Shown: positions 6,976 to 14,764 of the stretch, piece after piece
Layout of the letters: each line of letters begins with the position of its first letter
How positions within the stretch are numbered: the stretch's first letter is position 1
Assembly (NCBI RefSeq): GCF_000472905.1
Contig: NZ_AXAR01000016.1
Location: 1 to 64,000 of the forward strand
Source: Alicyclobacillus pomorum DSM 14955
GTDB taxonomy: Bacteria > Bacillota > Bacilli > Alicyclobacillales > Alicyclobacillaceae
DNA length: 64,000 nucleotides
Direction of reading: 5' to 3'
The notes under the pieces: generated by a model
Seen by the model: the letters and a program-made list of their open reading frames with translations, nothing else
What the model was told of the DNA's origin: nothing
Databases searched by the model: none
Position numbers and translations under genes: made by a program

Positions 6976-8073
6976 TCAGGGACTTTCGTAGAACAAGGTT
7001 TCGGTGCTCCAAACGGCTGTAATCTGCTGCAGCGGGGCATTTGGATTCCAAGGGCGTGTGAACAAGTAATTCGCGAGGGGAACTTCAACATACTTACGGA
7101 CAGCCCGCTTCAACGACCTGGCTCCGTACCGCTTGTCGAAACCGACATTGGCTAAGTGATTGATCAGAGAAACATCCAAACAAAGTTTGCACCGATGTTT
7201 GGCGATGCGGTGATTCAGCCGCTCGATTTCCAACGAGATGATGTCATGTAACACATCACCGCGAATCCAATTGAACGTTACAATCTCGTCCATGCGATTG
7301 AGAAACTCCGGAGAGAATTTTTCCTCTAAACCCTTTCGAATCATTTCTTGGGTCTTGCTTTTGCTTGGAACACCTCGAATTCCAAACCAACGGTTCCACC
7401 AGGACTGGGATTTCCGTTGTGCATACTCTTGAATCTCCCTCGCCCCAATGTTACTTGTCATAAAAATCAATGAATTTCGGAAGTTGATCTGGAGTTGACC
7501 CGAAGCGACCGTCATGATGCCATTGTCAAAAACATTCAGCAACGCTTGCAGAACCGTGGAACTCGCCTTTTCGACCTCATCAAACAAGACAATTCCGGGA
7601 GCGCGGAAGGAGCCTTCTATCTTTTCCTTGTCTAAAATGGTCTGGCCTTCCTTACTCCCCACATAGCCGGGGGGCGCTCCGGTCAGAGAGGCGGCATAAT
7701 GTTCTTGCGAGAGCGTATTCATGTCTACCCGGCAGAAAGATTCTCTGTTTCCGTGTATCGCTTCTGCCAACAATCGAACAAGTTCGGTTTTTCCAACTCC
7801 AGTCGGGCCAAGGAAGAGGCAGACAAAGAGCGGACGCTGAGGGTCTGCAATGTCAACCCGAACCCACCGCAACATTTCCTCTATCGTTTGAAGCACTTCA
7901 GATTGACCGACAATCCGGCTTCTGAGTAACTTCATCACCTTCTCGACGTCGTACGTGAATCGCGTTACGACCTTCGACGGAGTCGGGACCGTGTCAGCGG
8001 CTTTCGATCCGGATTCATCGAGCGCTCGTTGCTCCTTAGCGAAGCTGTCTACCATGTCATTGATAAAGGGCAC
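6976..8073 (-). CDS. amiB: AmiB-like Clp/AAA+ ATPase of the amidase operon
   Basis: About 365 residues with one AAA-2 domain of the ClpA/ClpB second-ring type: Walker A GPTGVGKTE (about residues 89-97), Walker B IVLFDEVEKA (about 160-169), sensor 1 region FMTSNIGA, and the C-terminal D2-small domain GFDKRYGARSLKRAV. It has no N-terminal Clp domain and no first AAA ring. This size and its place behind amiE match AmiB of the Pseudomonas aeruginosa amidase operon. A job in folding or assembling amidase or nitrile hydratase is plausible but not shown. Start chosen: GTG at 8073 behind AAGGAGG; the upstream frame extension lacks such a site. Confidence 0.85.
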   Translation of the reverse strand: MPFINDMVDSFAKEQRALDESGSKAADTVPTPSKVVTRFTYDVEKVMKLLRSRIVGQSEVLQTIEEMLRWVRVDIADPQRPLFVCLFLGPTGVGKTELVRLLAEAIHGNRESFCRVDMNTLSQEHYAASLTGAPPGYVGSKEGQTILDKEKIEGSFRAPGIVLFDEVEKASSTVLQALLNVFDNGIMTVASGQLQINFRNSLIFMTSNIGAREIQEYAQRKSQSWWNRWFGIRGVPSKSKTQEMIRKGLEEKFSPEFLNRMDEIVTFNWIRGDVLHDIISLEIERLNHRIAKHRCKLCLDVSLINHLANVGFDKRYGARSLKRAVRKYVEVPLANYLFTRPWNPNAPLQQITAVWSTETLFYESP

Positions 8074-8173
8074 AGCAATCCTCCTTCGTCGAAGAATAAT
8101 GAGCACTGTGCAAACCGCGCAGGAAGAGGGGTATACCAGGCCAATTCCGGTCTGATCTACCCCGACTTCGCGG

Positions 8174-9220
8174 TTACTCTACGGCTTCGCGCTCCCTGCC
8201 ATTGTAGGGCAAACTCCCCACCGGACAACACGCCGTCGTTAGCGCCGAACGAGTGATTTTTTCGACATTCTCTCTTGCTTGTTCTGCGTCCAGAACCCAG
8301 GTGCGATAGAAGTCAAACGGGCATTCCGCAATCCCCTTGTCTCCATCGCCAGAGTTATGAATTCCCGTGTAGCCTCGATGCAACAATTTGAACAACTGGT
8401 TCTGGGACTGCCAGTTTTGACGGGCATCGCGAATGGCGGAAATCGACAGTTCAGCGTACTGGATTCCGTATTCTTCTTCACCGCATTCACCTAGGGTCCG
8501 ACCGTCAAACCCAATGATGGCGGAATGACCAAAGTATGAATAGACTCCGTCAAATCCCGCAGCATTCGCCACTGCAACGTAAACATTGTTGGCCCATGCC
8601 ATGGTTTTGGCCATCAACACCTGCTGGTCCTTTGCTGGGTACATATAGCCTTGCGGACGGACAATCAATTCTGCGCCCTTCATGGCACAATCACGCCAGA
8701 TTTCTGGATAGTTTCCATCGTCGCAAATGATGAGGCTGACTTTCAGGCCTTTCGGGCCATCCGATACATACGTCTTGTCGCCTGGGTACCACCCTTCAAT
8801 CGGTGCCCAAGGTAGAATTTTTCTGTATTTCTGAACAATTTCTCCCTTGTTGTTGATGAGCACCAAAGTGTTATACGGAGATTTACGAGGATGCTCTTCG
8901 TGGCGCTCTCCCGTCAACGAAAACACACCCCACGTATTTGCTTTGCGGCACGCTTGACTGAAGATCTCCGTTTCTGGACCAGGAATGGTGCAAGCTGTTT
9001 CGAACATTTCATCGGTATCGTACATGATGCCCATCGTACTATACTCCGGAAAAACGACCAGATCCATCCCCGGCAAGCCTTGTTTCATGCCGACAATCAT
9101 ATCGGCGATTTTGCGCGCGTTTTCTAGTACCTCTTCTCGAGTGTGAAGACGTGGCATCTTGTAGTTTACAACTGCGACGCCCACCGTATCCGGGCTGCTA
9201 GAAATGTCCCCGTGTCTCAT
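8174..9220 (-). CDS. amiE: Aliphatic amidase AmiE (acylamide amidohydrolase)
   Basis: 348 residues, the usual length. It begins [20 protein letters not shown], the hallmark AmiE start. The nitrilase-superfamily triad is in place: Glu59 (VVFPEYS), Lys134 (QKYRKIL) and Cys166 ([11 protein letters not shown]). AmiE hydrolyses short aliphatic amides such as acetamide to acid and ammonia, so it takes the product of nitrile hydratase. The open frame extends to 9298, but a sigma-54 promoter lies in that extension and AAAGGATG precedes ATG 9220, so 9220 is the start. At position 189 the sequence is [11 protein letters not shown]. aeruginosa AmiE, as I recall it, has Cys there. Confidence 0.96.
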   Translation of the reverse strand: MRHGDISSSPDTVGVAVVNYKMPRLHTREEVLENARKIADMIVGMKQGLPGMDLVVFPEYSTMGIMYDTDEMFETACTIPGPETEIFSQACRKANTWGVFSLTGERHEEHPRKSPYNTLVLINNKGEIVQKYRKILPWAPIEGWYPGDKTYVSDGPKGLKVSLIICDDGNYPEIWRDCAMKGAELIVRPQGYMYPAKDQQVLMAKTMAWANNVYVAVANAAGFDGVYSYFGHSAIIGFDGRTLGECGEEEYGIQYAELSISAIRDARQNWQSQNQLFKLLHRGYTGIHNSGDGDKGIAECPFDFYRTWVLDAEQARENVEKITRSALTTACCPVGSLPYNGREREAVE

Positions 9221-9261
9221 CTGCAAACATCCTTTCACTAGGTATTCAATGACACAGATAA

Positions 9262-9279
9262 ATGCATGAACTGTGCCAA
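9262..9279 (-). promoter_or_regulatory. Sigma-54 (-24/-12) promoter of the amiE operon
   Basis: Minus strand TTGGCACAGTTCATGCAT has GG at 9276-9277 and GC at 9264-9265 with exactly 10 bases between, the RpoN rule (consensus TTGGCAC-N5-TTGCA). The expected transcription start is near 9252, about 30 bases before the amiE ATG at 9220. The divergently encoded activator has the matching GAFTGA motif. Confidence 0.8.
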
Positions 9280-9387
9280 ATCTTTTGATGACTCGCACGA
9301 TTTAGACAAGCGATTGAAGTGGCCCCCTCTCGTAAGTCATTCTCATGCTTCCTGCATCTGAGTTAAATCTTGCTCGGAACGATTTTA

Positions 9388-9418
9388 TCAATTGAACCAT
9401 GAATATTCAATCAATTGA
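9388..9418. promoter_or_regulatory. Candidate enhancer: two TCAATTGA palindromes
   Basis: TCAATTGA occurs at 9388-9395 and 9411-9418, 23 bp apart, with the palindrome TGAATATTCA (9400-9409) between. The centre is about 150 bp upstream of the sigma-54 start, a usual place for activator binding. Confidence 0.45.
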
Positions 9419-9512
9419 CGTAATATAAGTTAACATGGGAAATGCTTTTTTTAAGAAAAAAGCAATGAAACCGAGATTTTGTGTTAATTTATATAACATG
9501 CATGAGTTTAGA

Positions 9513-9548
9513 TGGCGCAAACTGCGGACCAGGACCCGTCCTGCGCCA
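9513..9548. promoter_or_regulatory. Inverted repeat TGGCGCA-N22-TGCGCCA
   Basis: TGGCGCA (9513-9519) and TGCGCCA (9542-9548) are perfect mirror arms in the intergenic region between amiE and its regulator. It could be a second activator site or an operator for the regulator gene. Confidence 0.35.
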
Positions 9549-9757
9549 AGTTGATTGCTGGGTTGATCAATGCCCTTGCGTAGACAATCTTTGGTGTTGA
9601 CACGATAAAAATGAATTCAGAACAGCGAGCACCCAACCAAAAACGTGCTTCCTGTTTGTCTCTTTTCGTCCGGAGTTGTTCACATGTTGTATCAACCGGA
9701 TGTCAATGTGTAAAAGTACAGCCTCGATCAGACGTGAAACAGGATGAAACACCCTTG

Positions 9758-9786
9758 TTCACTTCATCATCAGAATCGTTTATTAT
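9758..9786 (+). promoter_or_regulatory. Possible sigma-A promoter of the amide-sensing regulator
   Basis: -35 TTCACT (9758-9763), 17-base spacer, -10 TATTAT (9781-9786); the regulator ATG lies 40 bases further on. Confidence 0.4.
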
Positions 9787-9825
9787 CTACCTAAGCGAGG
9801 GGATGAGGGAACGGAGGGCTTTACG

Positions 9826-12760
9826 ATGTCGAATATTTCAGATATTAAGGTGGGTTTGCTTTTCTCTCTAACCGGGACGACCAGTGTCACAGAAAGGGGA
9901 CAGTATGAATCCGCATTATTGGCTATCCGCCAAATCAACGGACAAGGTGGTATTCACGGTGCAAGGCTGGTTCCTGTAACAGAGGATATTGCATCGGATC
10001 CCGTCCTTGCCGCCATCAAAGCGGAGAAGCTCATCCAAGACCACGGTGTCACTGCCATCGTAGGCTTGTATACATCCGCCTGCCGCAAAGCCACAATACC
10101 CGTTCTCGAAAAATATAATACGTTGTTGTTCTATCCCGCCTTGTACGAAGGGGAGGAACTATCTCCTCATGTGGTTTATTGCGGACCCGTGCCAAACCAA
10201 CAACTTCAGCATTTCATACCTTGGCTCGTAGGAAACATCGGTTCTGCTTTTTACCTCATTGGTTCCGATTATGTGTATCCGCGGGAGAGTAACAAACATA
10301 TCCGCCAATTGGTGAAAACCCATGGCGGAGCCATCGTAGGGGAACACTATGTTCCACTCGGATTAGAAAAATTCCATACAGCCTTGCAGGACATCTCAAA
10401 AACCAATCCCCATGTGGTCTTTTCAAATCTGGTTGGTAGCAGTGCGATTGCGTTTTACCAACAATTCCACCAGACGGGTCTGCGAATTCCAATCGCCAGC
10501 GCCATTACCGGCGAAACAGAGATTCAGGCGATGGGTGCGCAGTTTGCGCAGGGCCACTATACTTCATTCCCCTACTTTTCTTCTATTCAGTCCATTCAAA
10601 ACAGTGAATTTCGAAAATTGTTCATGGAGAGCTACGGCACTTCCACCGTCAGTTTTGTGATGGAAAGTGCGTATTATAGTGTCTGGCTACTAGCCGAGGC
10701 AATCAAAACGGCTCGTTCGACAGAATCGGATGCCATCCGTGTGGCTTTGCAAGGAATCGAATTTGAAGCTCCCCAAGGGAGAATTCGAGTGGACGACAGA
10801 AATCAGCACCTTTGGCTACACTCAAGAATTGGGCAGGTCAATGAGAAAGGAGAGTTCGATATTGTCTGGGCGTCGGATGAACCGATTCCTCCACTCCCCT
10901 TTTTCCGCGCCAAAAGCAGTCATGAGGACACCCAGGATGCAGGAGACGTCAGCGCTCCGGTAGAGCTAAAAGATGCCCAGTGCGACTATGGTCCGCTCAT
11001 CGAAGCATTACAGGATCTGACGAAGTATTTTCCTTACCAGTTCGCCGTTTTTCATCCAGATGGTCTCATCCTGTCGGTCTTTGGAGCTGAACTTCCAGAT
11101 ACACCGGAACTCCCCCCTTTCCTACGGACAGGGATCCGAGTCACCCCACAACTTCTGGGCCGATCCGGAATTGCCATGGCCCTCACTGGACGCAGTCAGG
11201 CCGTCGTGCGGGGAATGGATCATGAACGCGAGTCGCTCCGGCAATGGGTTTCCATCGGGATCCCGATACAAGGGAAATCCGGGGGATTCCATGGTGTCCT
11301 AGGTGTCTTCATTCCGGATTGGGCCATCAGCCCTGACGCGGTTTCTCTGCTTTGCACCGCATTAAAGCAACTCGTGGAAAGTGCCGTAGAAGCCCTCGAG
11401 TCGCGAAGCCGTCAATGTGCCTTTGAATCATTGCTCACTGGAACCATCAATCTATTTCCAGAGGGCTATATGGCCGTGCGAGATGGACATGTACTGGTGA
11501 TGAACGATTTGGCACAGACAATCCTCAGTGAAGATGCCACCCTCGTAGAAAGGGTGAAAGAGCCCCTACAAACACAAACAGAGTGTGAGTTTCGGATTCG
11601 CTCCGTCGATTCCCAACACGTCATTGAAGCCAGAGGCCGGATGAAAAATGGAATTCAGCACGTGTTTCTCAAACGAATTGATTGCATGCAGACACAGTCA
11701 ACTGAAAAACAAAGAAAAACCACGAAAGACCTCGTGGGTTCCAGTCCCGCCTTCCTCAAAAATCTGCAGATGGCTGAACTCGCTGCACAAATGGACGCAA
11801 ACGTGCTCATTTTGGGCGAGAGTGGCACTGGTAAAGAATTGTTTGCACGCGCAATTCATGAAGGCAGTGCGCGCAGTGATCAACCATTTAATCGCCATCA
11901 ATTGTGCAGCCCTCCCCAGTGACCTGCTGAACGCTGAGTTATTTGGATATGTGGAAGGGGCTTTCACTGGCGCAAAACGCGGTGGCAACCCCGGAAAGTT
12001 TGAGGCCGCAAACGGCGGTACACTGTTTTTAGATGAAATCGGCGACATGCCTGTGGAGCAACAGGCAGCCCTGCTGCGCGTGTTGCAGGAAAAAGAGGTC
12101 GTCCGGGTGGGTGGAACTCATCCAATCTCGGTCAACGTCCGGATTATATCCGCGACCAACAAACGGTTGGCCCAAGAAATTGCATATAACGGTTCCTTCC
12201 GCAGCGATTTATACTTCCGATTAAATGTATTTTCGATTGAACTCGCTCCGTTGAGAAGGCGCAAGGAAGATGTCCCCGAGTTGGTTGAGCACTTCATCAG
12301 ACAATTTAGCCAGACAACCGGGATGCCCTTGAAGTCTATCGATAGTCGTGCCATGGACATGTTGATGACGTACAGTTGGCCGGGAAACATCCGCGAATTG
12401 CGAAACGTCATCGAGCGGGCCTTCTATTTATCTGGAAATGCGCCGACGATTTCGTTGCAGCATCTTCCAGAGTTGTTGTGGACAGGCCCCAAAGCAGACG
12501 CCACGGGTTCCTTGAATGAGCCGGACATACAGCCTGATGAACCTGTCCTAGGGGATCTCCAGCCAAACGGACAACCGGATGCAGGGACTTCACTCATTCG
12601 AAGTGTCCACTCCATCCGATTGAGCAGTTGGCAGAAGGAAAGATCTGAAGTGGAGCGCGTCCTTCGACAATACAAAGGAAACATCAGCCGCTGTGCGAAA
12701 GCGCTCGGTATCTCCCGCAGCACTTTATACCGTAAGCTGAAGGAATACCAATTGATGTAA
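9826..12760 (+). pseudogene. AmiC-like sensor fused to sigma-54 activator (Fis-type), one frameshift
   Basis: Two overlapping frames make one gene of about 977 residues. Order: an AmiC/UrtA-type type 1 periplasmic-binding fold without signal peptide (about 1-375, [20 protein letters not shown]); a GAF-like region (about 385-535); a PAS-like stretch; an AAA+ sigma-54 domain with Walker A GESGTGKE (664-671); then, in the +1 frame, LNAELFGYVEGAFTGA with the sigma-54 contact motif, Walker B GGTLFLDEIGD, the arginine region and a C-terminal Fis-type HTH (RCAKALGISRSTLYRKLKEY). Removing one A at 11890/11891 restores the family sequence [12 protein letters not shown]. The likely role is amide-responsive activation of the divergent amiE sigma-54 promoter. 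GGAGGG precedes the ATG. If the extra base is real, the protein is truncated inside the ATPase domain. Confidence 0.85.
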
Positions 12761-12795
12761 AACACCGGACGTATGATGCCGGAGTCAGCCCGTGC

Positions 12796-14736
12796 CTATA
12801 CAGTTGCCCGCTGGGGTGTGGCCACCCCTTGTTGTTCGCGAAGATGTCGCGTCAGCTCAGTGGTCAGGTCGTAACGCAAGAACGGCGTAATGAGGTATAT
12901 GCCGTTAAAGTAGTTCCGAGCTTCATTCAGCAACGTCTTTGCAATGTCGAGCCCAACATCCGCAGCGGATTCTGGGTCTGCCTCGAGCATTTGCCTCAAG
13001 ATGGACTCCGGAATGGTGATGCCAGGTACTTCGTGGTGTAAAAATCGCGCGTTGCGGGCGCTCACCAGCGGCATGATTCCAACAAAGACAGGTGCCCCAT
13101 ATTCTTCGGCAGCACGAGCAATCGGTTCGAATAGCCGAATGTCAAAAATGGGCTGCGTCATCACGTAGTCGGCCCCTGCGTCCAGTTTTCGCCGCAATCG
13201 CTCCAACGCCTTGTCGAAGTGCCGCACGTGGGGATTGAAGGCCGTCCCGATGATAAAGCGCGAAGGGTATTTCATAGGCTGGCCGGAGAATCCGATGCCC
13301 GCGTTGAGTCGCTTGACCATTTTTGTCAGTTCTATGGATGAAACGTCGTACACAGATGTGGCGCCTGGCAGGTCGCCGAAGCGAGAGGGGTCACCCGTCA
13401 CCAACAAGACGTGATGGATTCCGAGTACGTGCAGACCCATCAGGTGAGACTGCTGGCCAATCAGGTTCCTGTCCCTGCACGTCACGTGCACCAGCGGTTC
13501 TATGCCGTTTTGCTTCAACATACTCGCAAGCGCCATGTTGCTTACGCGAACGGTGCCCAGGGAATTGTCCGCGAGCGTCACTGCGTCGGCGCCTGCCTCG
13601 CGCAGCGCTGCGGCACCCGCAAGGTATTTTGTGACGTCCAGCGTCTTCGGGGGATCTAATTCCACCACGATGGACATGCGTTGGCGAACGCTCTCCAGCA
13701 GTGAGAACGTGGATGGCTCTGACGGGCGCTGCCCATGCGCAGCATCTTGCACCTTTGTAACCGGTTGAACCTCCACTGTCGCGATTGTCTTTGTGGACGC
13801 AGACAATGAACCTTTGCCTGATCCCGATTGGTCCAAGACCGATTCCACGTGGCCACTCTCCATCCTCTGCTTCAGCCGGCGGATATGGTCCGGCGTGGTT
13901 CCGCAACATCCGCCTAGCACACGAATCCCCCGTGCAGCCAGCTGTCCGCCAACTTCAGCGAAGTACTCGGCGTCGGCCGTGTACGAATAATCTCCATCCG
14001 AGTAATGCAACATGCCCGCGTTCGGGTAGGCGGCGTAAATGAAATCCGAATTTAAAGTGAATTTTTCATACGTGCGAAGAATACCGGAAAGGCCAAGTCG
14101 ACAGTTGAGCCCAACCACATCAGCGCCCGCCAAGCGCATGGTCGCGAACGCGTCCACCACGGAGTATCCGTCTCGCGTGACGCCTACGACATCTGGGGCT
14201 AAGTTCGCAATGATGGGAAGAGACGTTAACCTCCGCGCCGTTTCCAGCGCAATCATCATCTCTTCGAGATCAGAAAACGTCTCAAGCAATAGACCGTCTA
14301 CGGACGCCTCCAACAACGCCGTCATCTGCTCTTCGAAAATGTCTGACAAAGATGCATTCGAAGCGGGTTGTTCTCTGTCTCCCGCCCCAAGGTCGCTGGT
14401 GGAACCGACGGTGCCGAGGACAAAGGCACCGCTCTCACCCACAGCTTCTCTGGCAAGCCGTACTGCAGTTTGGTTCAATTCCTTCAGGTGGGCCGTTATG
14501 CCGTATCGTGCAAGTCCCACGCGGTGACCACTGAACGTGTTGGTTTGAATCAACTCCGCCCCCGCAGCCACATAAGCGCGGTGGACGTCTCTTACCATCT
14601 CCGGCTGGGACAAACACAGGCCCTCGAAACAAGTGCGTGCTGGCACGCCAATCTGATGAAGCAACGTCGCCATCGCGCCATCGCCTACAATCCATCCGTT
14701 GGCAAGCCGCTCTTTCAGTGTCGCGGTACGTGTCAT
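12796..14736 (-). CDS. yitJ: Bifunctional homocysteine S-methyltransferase / methylenetetrahydrofolate reductase
   Basis: About 646 residues. The N-terminal homocysteine-binding barrel (about 1-300) has IVGDGAMATLLHQIGV and the zinc ligands GLNC and GGCCGTTPDHIRRL. The C-terminal half (about 350-620) is a MetF-type reductase: VELDPPKT, VHVTCRDRNLIGQQSHLMG, LLVTGDP, MTQPIFD. This is the YitJ fusion known from Bacillota. It makes 5-methyl-THF for methionine synthase. It follows metH by 28 bases and so shares the S-box-controlled transcript. ATG at 14736 behind GAGAGGAG is chosen; the longer frame to 14820 overlaps the metH end. Confidence 0.93.
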   Translation of the reverse strand: MTRTATLKERLANGWIVGDGAMATLLHQIGVPARTCFEGLCLSQPEMVRDVHRAYVAAGAELIQTNTFSGHRVGLARYGITAHLKELNQTAVRLAREAVGESGAFVLGTVGSTSDLGAGDREQPASNASLSDIFEEQMTALLEASVDGLLLETFSDLEEMMIALETARRLTSLPIIANLAPDVVGVTRDGYSVVDAFATMRLAGADVVGLNCRLGLSGILRTYEKFTLNSDFIYAAYPNAGMLHYSDGDYSYTADAEYFAEVGGQLAARGIRVLGGCCGTTPDHIRRLKQRMESGHVESVLDQSGSGKGSLSASTKTIATVEVQPVTKVQDAAHGQRPSEPSTFSLLESVRQRMSIVVELDPPKTLDVTKYLAGAAALREAGADAVTLADNSLGTVRVSNMALASMLKQNGIEPLVHVTCRDRNLIGQQSHLMGLHVLGIHHVLLVTGDPSRFGDLPGATSVYDVSSIELTKMVKRLNAGIGFSGQPMKYPSRFIIGTAFNPHVRHFDKALERLRRKLDAGADYVMTQPIFDIRLFEPIARAAEEYGAPVFVGIMPLVSARNARFLHHEVPGITIPESILRQMLEADPESAADVGLDIAKTLLNEARNYFNGIYLITPFLRYDLTTELTRHLREQQGVATPQRATV

Positions 14737-14764
14737 GCGCTCCTCTCCTCTCCCTCTCTCGTCT

